Below, in pieces: positions 34,335 to 47,074 of a DNA stretch of 47,074 nucleotides (positions are counted from its first letter, which is position 1; every line of letters begins with the position of its first letter). The position numbers and the translations under genes were made by a program. The notes under the pieces are model-generated. The model was not told the origin of the DNA and did not search any database. It worked only from the letters and a program-made list of their open reading frames with translations. The DNA is from Acetobacteraceae bacterium. GTDB taxonomy: Bacteria > Pseudomonadota > Alphaproteobacteria > Acetobacterales > Acetobacteraceae. The DNA lies in the NCBI GenBank assembly GCA_031291725.1, contig JARLIM010000032.1:1-47074 (forward strand), read 5' to 3'.

Positions 34335-34393
34335 TGAATTGACGCGGCGCGGGGATTCTCGCATCCAACTGGCTTTCACAGCCGGATAGGTCC

Positions 34394-35500
34394 ATGCCCG
34401 AACTCTCGCGCCGCGCCCTTCTCGCAAGTTCCATTGCGGCCGCCAGCCTGCCGGCTTGGGCCGATCAGCCCTCGCAGCCGGGCCTGCATGCGCATGCGCG
34501 TATCAAGGGAATGTTCTTTGGTACGGCGGTGGCCAGTGAGCCGCTGACGAAAGATCCGGCGTTGATGGACCGCGTATTCGCCGAATGCGGCATCGTGGTC
34601 AGCGAGAACGCCTTTAAGTGGTTCGATATCCATCCCGAAAAAGAAAAATACGATTTCACCGGGGCTGATGCTCTGATGAATTGGGCCACCGCCCGTAAAA
34701 TAGCGGTGCGCGGCCACACGCTGGTGTGGCACGAAGCCAACCCCGATTGGCTTGAGCCGGCCCTGACCAAGGCCACGGCTGAGAAAATCCTGCGCGACCA
34801 CATCAAGACCGTCGTTGGCCGTTATGCTGGGCGGATGGTGCATTGGGACGTGGTCAACGAGCCGCTTCACGAGGAAGACAAGAAGCCGTTGGCGCTGCGC
34901 GATTCAGTGTGGCTGCGCGCTCTTGGTCCCGCCTATCTCGACATCGCCTTCCACGCCACCGAAGCCGCCGATCCGCATGCGCTGCGGGTGATGAATGAAT
35001 TCAACGTCGATTATGAAATCGACTGGCAATTGCGCAAGCGCGACCAGCTTTTAGCTCTCTGTGCCGACCTGCTGCATCGCAAGGTGCCGTTGCAGGCGGT
35101 GGGGTTGCAGGCGCATTTGGACGCTGGCGAAATCGCCATCGACCAGAAAGGTCTCTCGCAATTCGTCGCAGATATCGCGTCGATGGGCTTGAAGGTGATC
35201 GTCACCGAGTTGGATGTGCGCGATCAGCGTCTGCCCGCCTCGGTGTCGGCGCGCGATACGGCAGTTGCAGCCCATGCCCGTGCCTGGCTCGATGCCGTGC
35301 TGCCCAATCCGGCCGTGCTCGGTGTGTTGAGTTGGGGGTTGTCGGACCGCGCCTCGTGGTTGAATGACAAATTCGCCCGCCCCGATGGCCTGAAACAGCG
35401 CGGTTTGCCGCTCGATGAGGATCTGGGCCGCAAGAAGCTCTGGACGGCTCTTGCCAACAGCATCGATTCCACCGCGCCGCGTCCGGCTCCGAAGGGCTAA
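34394..35500 (+). CDS. Endo-1,4-beta-xylanase, glycoside hydrolase family 10
   Basis: Retaining glycosidase that cuts the xylan backbone, 368 residues. The acid/base Glu156 lies in WDVVNEPL and the nucleophile Glu272 in VTELDVRD. The conserved GHTLVWHE (108-115) and the subsite segment MNEFNVDYE (200-208) confirm GH10. There is no carbohydrate-binding module. The N-terminus SRRALLASSIAAASLPAWA (5-23) is a twin-arginine signal, so the folded enzyme is probably exported by Tat. It stands alone, with no xylose genes nearby, between a helicase and an aspartoacylase-like gene. The TAA stop overlaps the convergent gene's TAG by 3 bases. Confidence 0.95.
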   Translation: MPELSRRALLASSIAAASLPAWADQPSQPGLHAHARIKGMFFGTAVASEPLTKDPALMDRVFAECGIVVSENAFKWFDIHPEKEKYDFTGADALMNWATARKIAVRGHTLVWHEANPDWLEPALTKATAEKILRDHIKTVVGRYAGRMVHWDVVNEPLHEEDKKPLALRDSVWLRALGPAYLDIAFHATEAADPHALRVMNEFNVDYEIDWQLRKRDQLLALCADLLHRKVPLQAVGLQAHLDAGEIAIDQKGLSQFVADIASMGLKVIVTELDVRDQRLPASVSARDTAVAAHARAWLDAVLPNPAVLGVLSWGLSDRASWLNDKFARPDGLKQRGLPLDEDLGRKKLWTALANSIDSTAPRPAPKG

Positions 35501-36480
35501 GCGGCCTCGATCTGCGCCAGTCGCACCGCTGTGTGGCCACGGCTGGCGCGCAGGCTGGGCATCACCAACAGACAATTATCGTAGGGCGTACGGATTTCGG
35601 ACGTGCCGTCGAGTGCAATCAATGTGTTGCGACGGGGGATAATCTCGCCGCCATGATAGGGTGCCACGAAGGCGAACTGCCCGGTGGCGGCGGCGATGGT
35701 GTGGGTGACAGTGGTGATCTGGCGCGGGGTGACACTCACGCGCGGCGCGGTGCTGGACGCTATCATCCCGGTTTGTTCAAGCAGCGCCCGCACCACCTGC
35801 GCTGCCAGCGTCACCGTCTCGGGCTGCCAATGCTGGCCTGCTTCGAGCAGATTGGCGCGTGCGGTGCCGCCCGGCTCAACAAAGCGTGGGTGATCGATCA
35901 GCCGTCGCCCTTCGGCATGGCCGTGATCGGCCACCACCAAAGCCGGCACAGGCAAAGCGCGCGCCATCTGCATGCCGCGTTCCGACGGACCCGCCAAAAT
36001 CAGCGGCTCGGAGGGCCAGAGCATGGAATGCAGATCGAGCAGCACATCGACCGTCTCGAATAACGGCATCAGCTGTCGCGCCCGGATCAGTTCCAGGCTC
36101 GTCCGGCGGCTGTTGAGTGTCTCGTTATCCCAGAGCCGATTGAGATCTTCATCCACAAAGCGGCTGCTGGTGGGGGTGTTGGGGTCGAAACTGTCAAAGG
36201 CGGGCAGATTGACGAATCCCAAGGTCAGCGTGCCGCAGAGAGGTTCGATTCCGGCACGTAGCAGGGCGTCGAGCACGATGGCACCGGAGAATTCGTTGCC
36301 GTGCATCAGCGACAAAATCGCCACATGCGGGCCTGGCCGCATCGAGCGACGCTGGATGAAGCCCGGCAGGCCGATATTGCCCGAACGCCATGGGGTTAGG
36401 TCGGGTGGGGCGATGCGGACAGCGAATTCGCTGAACGGGCGCGGACGCGACAGGTAATCCGGGCTCGCCCCCTGTGTCAT
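35497..36480 (-). CDS. Succinylglutamate desuccinylase/aspartoacylase family protein
   Basis: Zinc carboxypeptidase-fold enzyme removing an acyl group from an amino acid, 327 residues. Zinc ligands are visible: the HGNE pair in SLMHGNEFSG (about 80) and the later His in LLDLHSMLWPSE (about 170). The active-site region of family members, VDEDLNRLWD, is also present. The start ATG overlaps the upstream ArgE-like gene's stop (ATGA at 36477-36480), so they are co-translated. Both partners hydrolyse N-acyl amino acids, suggesting a small degradation module, though the acyl amino acid is unknown. It converges with the xylanase gene at the stop codons. Confidence 0.88.
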   Translation of the reverse strand: MTQGASPDYLSRPRPFSEFAVRIAPPDLTPWRSGNIGLPGFIQRRSMRPGPHVAILSLMHGNEFSGAIVLDALLRAGIEPLCGTLTLGFVNLPAFDSFDPNTPTSSRFVDEDLNRLWDNETLNSRRTSLELIRARQLMPLFETVDVLLDLHSMLWPSEPLILAGPSERGMQMARALPVPALVVADHGHAEGRRLIDHPRFVEPGGTARANLLEAGQHWQPETVTLAAQVVRALLEQTGMIASSTAPRVSVTPRQITTVTHTIAAATGQFAFVAPYHGGEIIPRRNTLIALDGTSEIRTPYDNCLLVMPSLRASRGHTAVRLAQIEAA

Positions 36481-37658
36481 GTTGCGTAACGGGCCACGAG
36501 GCTGCGGATGAACGCATCGCAGGCGTCGAGTTGGGCGATCTCTATCCATTCATCCGGCTTGTGTGCCTGCTGAATGGAGCCGGGACCGCAGACGATGGAC
36601 GGAATGCCCGCCGCCTCATAGACGCCGCCCTCAGTGCCGTAGCTGACCTTGCCGGTGCTGTTCGAGCCTGTGGTCTGTTTGACGAGTGCGGCCAGGGCAT
36701 GATCCTCGGGCAGCCCCATGCCGGGCAGGAAGCCGACGACCTCGTAACTGAAGCCGGTATCGGGATCGACGTCATGCATCCAGGGGAGGATTGTCTGTTC
36801 GACATAGGCGCGGAACTTCGCGAATTCGGCATCAGCGTCATGGCCGGGGACGAATCGCCATTCCATCACGAACTCAGCCGATTCTGGGATGATATTCAAA
36901 ATGGTGCCTCCCGCCAACGTACCGACATGGGCGGTGGTGTAGGGTGGATCGAAGCCATCGACGAATGGGCCGTCTCGGGCGATGCGTCGTGCTTCGGCAG
37001 CCATATAGGCCACGGCCTCGGCTGCGGCATGCACGGCATTCACCCCGCGTCCTGGCTCCGAAGAATGGCCGGGCGAACCGCGCACCGTCACCTTGACGGC
37101 GATCCGGCCCTTATGGGCGAGAATCGGCTGCATCAAGCTCGGCTCACCCACCAGACAGATATCCGGCCGCAAGCCGCTTTCGGCGATATCGTCCATCAAT
37201 CGCCGCGCGCCTGCCATCGTTGTCTCTTCATCGTAGGTGATGAACAGATGCACCGGGCGGGACAGCGGCATTGCCGCGATATCGGGCGCGGCGGCGAGGC
37301 AGGCGGCGACGAAGCCCTTCATGTCGCACGTGCCGCGTCCATACAGCCTGCCGTCTGTCTGACGCAGCACGAACGGATCGGACGTCCACGCCTGACCATC
37401 CACCGGCACGGTGTCCACGTGGCCCGACAGCGCCAAGCCGCCCTGGATCTGCGGACCGATGATGGCGTGCAGATTGGCTTTTGCGCCATCGGGGCTGAAG
37501 CAGCGCCGTGTGAAAATACGATTCCGCCTGAGCCATGCTTCAGCGAAGTCGATCAGCGCGAGGTTGGAGTTTCGACTGGTCGTGTCGAATGAAACCAGAT
37601 GCCGCAGCATCTCGGTCGTGGTCGGGTGATCAGACAGGGGGGGCAGTTCGGATATCAT
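36477..37658 (-). CDS. ArgE/DapE-type M20 deacylase (acetylornithine deacetylase-like)
   Basis: Di-zinc N-deacylase, 393 residues from the chosen start. The motifs SGHVDTVPVDG, GRGTCDMKGF and TYDEETTMAGAR fit the ArgE group, and the dimer domain begins at VTVRGSPGHSSEPGRGVNA. N-acetylornithine is the classic substrate. The pairing with an aspartoacylase-like gene and absence of arginine genes nearby leave other N-acyl amino acids possible. The start at 37658 follows GGAAG closely. A start at 37757 would add 33 residues that do not look like the family. It is coupled to the downstream gene by an ATGA overlap and is divergent from the 37931 gene. Confidence 0.9.
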   Translation of the reverse strand: MISELPPLSDHPTTTEMLRHLVSFDTTSRNSNLALIDFAEAWLRRNRIFTRRCFSPDGAKANLHAIIGPQIQGGLALSGHVDTVPVDGQAWTSDPFVLRQTDGRLYGRGTCDMKGFVAACLAAAPDIAAMPLSRPVHLFITYDEETTMAGARRLMDDIAESGLRPDICLVGEPSLMQPILAHKGRIAVKVTVRGSPGHSSEPGRGVNAVHAAAEAVAYMAAEARRIARDGPFVDGFDPPYTTAHVGTLAGGTILNIIPESAEFVMEWRFVPGHDADAEFAKFRAYVEQTILPWMHDVDPDTGFSYEVVGFLPGMGLPEDHALAALVKQTTGSNSTGKVSYGTEGGVYEAAGIPSIVCGPGSIQQAHKPDEWIEIAQLDACDAFIRSLVARYAT

Positions 37659-37930
37659 CTTCCACAGTCTATACGCCTGCGCGTCGCCCGCAACCTGGGG
37701 CGCACGAATCCCGTACTGCGCCTGATGCAGATAGCAGGCGGCAGACGTGGCGAACACGCCGTTGTTATTGCTCTTTCGTCGTATAGTTGTCAGTAAGCAT
37801 CGAGCAGGTTGCCGGATTGCTGGATTTTTATGGCGTCCGACGGGGCAGGGTATTGCTGCGACGTGAGCGGGCGGGGTTATGCTGTCTCGGACGCGTCGCG
37901 CATCACGTGGCCAAGTGGAGAGTATGAGGG

Positions 37931-38635
37931 TTGGCCGAAATCAGTCCCGAGGATCTGGAGCGCCTGGCCAATCGTTTGGCGCAGCTGACAGGCTATGATC
38001 AGGATGCCGACAATGCAGGTCGCGCCATCGGTGGGCTGGCGCGCCGTATGGGCGTCAGTGGCGACGATTTGCGCAACTGGCTGCTCGCCGGTGCTCTCAG
38101 CCGCATGCCGCAGGATATTCGCGCCCATGGTGCGCCGGATGGCCTGCGTATGGAGCGCGCTTTGGCCAATTCCGAGCATAGTCTGCGCGTGGCCGAAGCA
38201 CAGCTTCGGCAGGCACATAGCGAACGCGATGCATTGAAGGAAGAGAACAACCTGCTGATCGAGTCCCTGGATCGAGCGCGTTCAGGCGAACAAGTGCGTC
38301 GCTATGTTGGCATGTCGGTTATCGCTGCCGCCATTTTGGGTGGCGCTGTGCTTGCCGTAGGGCCGGCGTTGCGTCCGGTGCCGCAAATTGAAACGCAGCG
38401 ACCGTTCGGATCACCCTTTTTGCGCAGTGGCGTGGTGCGGGGTGCGGGCGGTACCGTCTACAAATTGCCGCAGACCACCAGTGTGGTCGTGACCAAATTG
38501 GTCAGCGGTTCTCGCGTTGAGGTGCGTCAGACGGTAGAGCGTGACCAGCAGCATTGGGTTGAGGTTGAGGTGGGGGGCGTCGTCGGCTACATGGTCTCCA
38601 CCGATCTGGACGTGGCCGATCCGGGGTTGCGTTGA
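37931..38635 (+). CDS. Coiled-coil membrane protein with SH3-like domain
   Basis: A 234-residue protein of unknown function, starting at TTG 37931 with GGAGAG nine bases upstream. The N-terminal helical part (1-70) is followed by a predicted coiled coil (about 78-118, MERALANSEHSLRVAEAQLR then leucine-rich repeats), one membrane helix (about 127-147, VGMSVIAAAILGGAVLAVGP) and a C-terminal domain of about 70 residues. Strands such as TTSVVVTKLVSGSRVEVRQT and HWVEVEVGGVVGYM give that domain the character of a bacterial SH3 (cell-wall or ligand-binding) fold. The coiled coil is therefore probably cytoplasmic and the SH3 part periplasmic. It lies immediately before rplK. Confidence 0.7.
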   Translation: MAEISPEDLERLANRLAQLTGYDQDADNAGRAIGGLARRMGVSGDDLRNWLLAGALSRMPQDIRAHGAPDGLRMERALANSEHSLRVAEAQLRQAHSERDALKEENNLLIESLDRARSGEQVRRYVGMSVIAAAILGGAVLAVGPALRPVPQIETQRPFGSPFLRSGVVRGAGGTVYKLPQTTSVVVTKLVSGSRVEVRQTVERDQQHWVEVEVGGVVGYMVSTDLDVADPGLR

Positions 38636-38809
38636 AGGGTGTTTTGAACGCCCTGCACAATCGCGCATGGCCCCTCTTCGATTATTCGCTGGACAGGGTG
38701 GTCGAATTCCTCTAGTGCCACCCGCTCATTTGGAACGCGGGAGATCTCGGGCCACGCATCCTGCGTGGGAGGTCGGTTGCACCGCGGTCCCTGGAAAGAG
38801 CCTGGGATC
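38636..38809 (+). promoter_or_regulatory. Leader/promoter region of rplK
   Basis: This 174-base spacer must contain the promoter of the rplK-rpoC half of the split cluster, because the upstream neighbour is unrelated. A weak -35 like TGGACA (38690-38695) and a -10 like TCTAGT (38711-38716) stand 15 bases apart, a short spacing. A 7-bp hairpin CCACGCA-TCC-TGCGTGG (38752-38768) lies close to the gene, and a possible ribosome site GGAAAGAG follows. The exact promoter is uncertain. Confidence 0.4.
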
Positions 38810-39244
38810 ATGGCAAAGAAAATTGTCGGTTACATCAAGCTGCAGGTGCCTGCGGGCAAAGCCAACCCGTCGCCGCCAATTGGCCCGGCCTTGGGTCAGC
38901 GCGGCCTGAACATCATGCAGTTCGTGAAGGAATTCAACGCAGCGACGGCTCAGATGGAGCCGGGCATGCCGATTCCGGTGGTCATCACCGCTTTCGGTGA
39001 TCGCACGTTCAACTTCATCATGAAGACCCCGCCGAACACCTACTTCCTCAAGAAGGCCGCCGGCATCACCAAGGGCACGACCACCCCGGGTAAGGGCGCC
39101 GCTGTTGGTCGCGTGACGGTTTCGCAGCTGCAGGAAATCGCCGCCACCAAGATGAAAGATATGAACGCCAACGACGTTGCGGGTGCCGTGAGCATGCTCA
39201 AAGGCTCTGCCCGTTCGATGGGTCTGACCGTGGTGGAGGGCTGA
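38810..39244 (+). CDS. rplK: 50S ribosomal protein L11
   Basis: Ribosomal GTPase-centre protein, 144 residues, complete. Characteristic N-terminus [22 protein letters not shown] is followed by [21 protein letters not shown] (listed in parts), and the 23S-binding C-terminal domain has [21 protein letters not shown]. The upstream in-frame ATG at 38765 is rejected because L11 always begins MAKK/MAKR. It is followed after 4 bases by rplA. Confidence 0.98.
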   Translation: MAKKIVGYIKLQVPAGKANPSPPIGPALGQRGLNIMQFVKEFNAATAQMEPGMPIPVVITAFGDRTFNFIMKTPPNTYFLKKAAGITKGTTTPGKGAAVGRVTVSQLQEIAATKMKDMNANDVAGAVSMLKGSARSMGLTVVEG

Positions 39245-39248
39245 TATC

Positions 39249-39941
39249 ATGGCACACAACAAGCGCATTGAAGCGGCTCGCGCCACCGTCGACCGCAGCA
39301 AGGCCTATTCGCTGGCTGATGCCGTGGCTTTGGCCAAGGCGAACGCGAAGGCGAAGTTTGACGAGACCATCGAAATCTCGATGAATCTCGGCATCGACCC
39401 GCGTCATGCCGACCAGATGGTTCGTGGCACCGTCGGCATGCCGAACGGCACCGGCAAGACCCTGCGCGTCGGCGTGTTCGCCCGTGGTGCGAAGGCTGAC
39501 GAAGCCCGCGCCGCCGGTGCGGATGTGGTGGGCGCCGAAGATCTCGCCGAGTTGGTGCAGGCGGGTGACATCCAGTTCGACCGCTGCATTGCCACGCCGG
39601 ACATGATGGGTCTGGTTGGTCGTCTCGGTAAGATCCTGGGCCCGCGCAACCTGATGCCGAACCCGCGTCTCGGCACCGTGACGATGGACGTCAAGGGGGC
39701 GGTTTCCGCTGCCAAGGCTGGCCAGGTTGAGTTCCGCGCCGAAAAGGCCGGTATTGTTCATGCCGGCATCGGCAAGGCGAGCTTCCCGGCTGAAAAGCTG
39801 CTGGAAAATGCCCGTGCGTTCGCCGATGCCATCGTGAAGGCCAAGCCGACCGGCGCCAAGGGAACCTATGTGCAAAAGGTTGCCGTCAGCTCCTCGATGG
39901 GGCCTGGCGTGCGTGTGGATATCAGCAGCCTCGCTGTCTGA
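39249..39941 (+). CDS. rplA: 50S ribosomal protein L1
   Basis: L1-stalk protein and, in other bacteria, translational repressor of its own rplKA message, 230 residues. The signature [16 protein letters not shown] is intact (about residues 120-135), and the start [20 protein letters not shown] is typical. It begins 4 bases after rplK. The end is followed by a 331-base leader before rplJ. Confidence 0.98.
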   Translation: MAHNKRIEAARATVDRSKAYSLADAVALAKANAKAKFDETIEISMNLGIDPRHADQMVRGTVGMPNGTGKTLRVGVFARGAKADEARAAGADVVGAEDLAELVQAGDIQFDRCIATPDMMGLVGRLGKILGPRNLMPNPRLGTVTMDVKGAVSAAKAGQVEFRAEKAGIVHAGIGKASFPAEKLLENARAFADAIVKAKPTGAKGTYVQKVAVSSSMGPGVRVDISSLAV

Positions 39942-40272
39942 TCCGCATTTGTGAAATTCGCCCCGGAGCAATCCGGGGCGGGCAGGGGGCGGGAGCCCCC
40001 GATCCTGTCCGAGACCATACGTATCACCTTCGGTGATTTAAGGCCCAGTTAGGGGCGCGCATGGGAGACGGGGATGCCCGAGAATGCTGGCGTAATGCCA
40101 TGTATTTTCTGGCGGTTCCGGTTGGTCCTTCGCTCAGACGCGGGGGGTATGGACAGGCGAACCGGGTCATCCGGGCGCTTGTGGAGGGGGAACTCTCCAG
40201 TGTCAGGAATGGCCCATTTGGGCAACCGGCCCGTCGTGCTTCGGCACTGCGGGTCACCGACGGAGACGAGAA
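39942..40272 (+). promoter_or_regulatory. rplA-rplJ spacer: L10 leader and hairpins
   Basis: A 331-base gap without a gene. It opens with two strong hairpins in a row: CGCCCCGGA-GCAA-TCCGGGGCG (39959-39980, GNRA loop) and GGGGGC-GGGA-GCCCCC (39985-40000). An ATCACC-TTC-GGTGAT stem follows (40023-40037), then, close to rplJ, a GTGC-TTCG-GCAC hairpin near 40231-40242. This matches the position and build of the known L10 leader, where L10-L12 complex binds to repress rplJL translation. The first pair may end or slow the rplKA transcript. The assignment to the leader is by position and structure, not by a profile search. Confidence 0.6.
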
Positions 40273-40800
40273 TTGGACCGTACGGAAAAGCGGGCATTCG
40301 TCGCCCAGCTCGCCCAGGTGTTCGCAGAGACGTCGATGGTGGTCGTCACCCAGAATAAGGGTATGACCGTCGCCGAAGTCACCAAACTGCGACGCGCCAT
40401 GCGGGCTGCTGGTTGCGAATACAAGGTCGCAAAAAACCGGCTGGCCACTCTTGCCTTGGACGGAACCAAATTCGACGGGATCGCCCCGCTGCTGAAGGGC
40501 CCGACCGCGCTTGCGTGGTCGCGTGATGCAGTTGCGGTTGCGAAAGCTGCTGTCGAGTTCGCCAAAACGACTGATAAGTTCGTCGTTCTCGGTGGTGCCC
40601 TTGGCGCCCAGACACTGAATGTGGATGGGATCAAGGCGCTGTCGGAACTGCCGAGCCTCGATACGCTGCGTGCTGGCCTGCTGGGTATGATTCAGACCCC
40701 GGCAACCCGCATCGCTGGCGTCGTCCAGGCCCCGGCCGGGCAGATCGCGCGCGTTTTGGCTGCGTTCGCCGACAAGGACAAGGCTGGCGAAGCCGCCTGA
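40273..40800 (+). CDS. rplJ: 50S ribosomal protein L10
   Basis: Base of the L12 stalk, 175 residues. The start is TTG (40273) after GGAGACGAG, giving MDRTEKRAFVAQLAQVF. The L10 body is visible in VTKLRRAMRAAGCEYKVAKN and the terminal helix binding L12 in QIARVLAAFADKDKAGEAA. The rare start codon may limit translation in step with autoregulation. Confidence 0.97.
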   Translation: MDRTEKRAFVAQLAQVFAETSMVVVTQNKGMTVAEVTKLRRAMRAAGCEYKVAKNRLATLALDGTKFDGIAPLLKGPTALAWSRDAVAVAKAAVEFAKTTDKFVVLGGALGAQTLNVDGIKALSELPSLDTLRAGLLGMIQTPATRIAGVVQAPAGQIARVLAAFADKDKAGEAA

Positions 40801-40817
40801 CCAAACACACCTCAGCC

Positions 40818-40837
40818 GCAAGGCAGCAATGCCTTGT
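40818..40837 (+). other. GNRA hairpin between rplJ and rplL
   Basis: CAAGGCA-GCAA-TGCCTTG with an extra G-T closing pair, a perfect 7-bp stem with GNRA loop in the 70-base rplJ-rplL spacer. It is likely an mRNA structure or RNA-processing/stability element separating the two cistrons, whose products are needed in 1:4 ratio. Confidence 0.5.
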
Positions 40838-40876
40838 ATGAACCGAACTAGAGAATACTTCTAAAGGACGATGAAA

Positions 40877-41257
40877 ATGGCCGACCTGGCTAATCTTGTT
40901 GAACAGCTCTCCGCGCTGACCGTTCTTGAGGCTGCTAGCCTCTCGAAGATGCTGGAAGAAGCTTGGGGCGTTTCCGCCGCCGCTCCGGTGGCTGCTGCCG
41001 CCGCTGCTCCGGCTGCCGCCGCTGCTGCCGCTCCGGTTGAAGAGCAGACCGAATTCACCGTGATCCTGGCCGCCGCTGGCGACAAGAAGATCAACGTGAT
41101 CAAGGAAGTCCGCGCCATCACCGGTCTGGGCCTGAAGGAAGCGAAGGACCTCGTTGAGGGCGCTCCGAAGACCCTGAAGGAATCGGCCACGAAGGACGAA
41201 GCTGCCAAGATCAAGAAGCTGCTTGAAGAAAACGGTGCGACCGTCGAAGTCAAGTAA
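40877..41257 (+). CDS. rplL: 50S ribosomal protein L7/L12
   Basis: The four-copy stalk protein, 126 residues from ATG 40877 (AAAGGA is then 9 bases upstream; ATG 40871 would add MK). N-terminal dimer domain [20 protein letters not shown]; an unusually pure Ala-Pro hinge (about 38-58); and the factor-binding C-terminal domain with [20 protein letters not shown]. All key residues are normal. Confidence 0.97.
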   Translation: MADLANLVEQLSALTVLEAASLSKMLEEAWGVSAAAPVAAAAAAPAAAAAAAPVEEQTEFTVILAAAGDKKINVIKEVRAITGLGLKEAKDLVEGAPKTLKESATKDEAAKIKKLLEENGATVEVK

Positions 41258-41409
41258 GCTGCGCCACGCTTCGGCGTGGCATTGAGAGCGTAAGGGACGG
41301 AAATCCGTGTGATTTCCGTCCTCTTCCGCGTTTTGGGCGAAGGTCGCCCAGCGCGGCGATGATGTTGTTGAGTTGATTTGGCTTTCGAACCACGGGGATC
41401 AGGACAGGC
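41258..41409 (+). promoter_or_regulatory. rplL-rpoB attenuator region
   Basis: Two consecutive hairpins: GCCACGC-TTCG-GCGTGGC (41263-41280, UUCG tetraloop) and GGACGGAAAT-CCGTGTG-ATTTCCGTCC (41295-41321, 10 bp). Neither has a clean T run (TCTTCCGCGTTTT follows the second), so partial termination or processing is likely. In E. coli an attenuator at this same place lowers rpoBC relative to rplL; I infer the same role. Confidence 0.65.
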
Positions 41410-45582
<4,173 letters not shown>

Positions 45583-45618
45583 GCACCGCTTTCTGACCAC
45601 GCCGCTTTTTTCCAAGTC

Positions 45619-47074
<1,456 letters not shown>

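Noticed and set aside
16182..38809. A genomic island or prophage as explanation for the insert between nusG and rplK
   Set aside because: No integrase, att repeats, transposase or phage genes; codon use and gene types look native.

Overview
The window is high-GC bacterial DNA from an alphaproteobacterium, most likely Acetobacteraceae/Rhodospirillales. The evidence is the style of the OmpA-like proteins, a YcgN-type cysteine-cluster protein, a DUF1491-type protein, and the sequences of RplL and RpoB. It is nearly all chromosomal: I find no phage, insertion sequence, CRISPR array or rRNA. Both edges fall inside genes (an OmpA paralogue at the left, rpoC at the right). The last ~390 bases of rpoC look foreign in codon use and protein sequence, so the window probably comes from a metagenome contig with a chimeric right end.

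Left region (1-14.8 kb): two tandem OmpA-like outer-membrane proteins; a small DUF1491-like gene; a small basic protein and a DUF429-like predicted nuclease; a translationally coupled M20 amidohydrolase and PanE-like ketopantoate reductase; a ManC-type GDP-mannose enzyme; a membrane diguanylate cyclase; a DegP/HtrA-type periplasmic protease; a GDSL autotransporter esterase; and an RlmB-type rRNA methyltransferase with a long disordered N-terminus.

Translation and transcription core: tRNA-Tyr, tRNA-Gly, tRNA-Trp, secE and nusG (14.9-16.2 kb), then rplK, rplA, rplJ, rplL, rpoB and rpoC (38.8-47.1 kb). In most bacteria this block is contiguous. Here 22.6 kb of unrelated genes separates nusG from rplK. 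Strong hairpins fill the spacers of the second half and probably set the ratio of ribosomal protein to RNA polymerase synthesis.

Inserted region (16.3-38.7 kb): an HldE-like protein whose adenylyltransferase domain has lost its catalytic motif; two overlapping, mutually homologous genes that look like catalytically dead GGDEF-EAL proteins; an ABC-2 type exporter and a histidine phosphatase directly behind them; a SYLF lipid-binding protein, YcgN, and an entericidin-like lipoprotein; an orphan ZnuA-like zinc-binding protein under a textbook Zur palindrome; a YgjP-like metalloprotease; a tightly packed operon of FadB-like enzyme, BenE, ClC antiporter and M20 peptidase; a membrane-anchored unknown protein; a DEAD-box helicase; a Tat-exported GH10 xylanase; a coupled ArgE-like and aspartoacylase-like pair; and a coiled-coil/SH3-like membrane protein just before rplK.

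The most novel item is the tandem degenerate GGDEF-EAL pair next to the ABC exporter. The most important warning is the probable chimeric join in rpoC. Four convergent gene pairs end with abutting, overlapping or nearly touching stop codons, which fits a compact genome.
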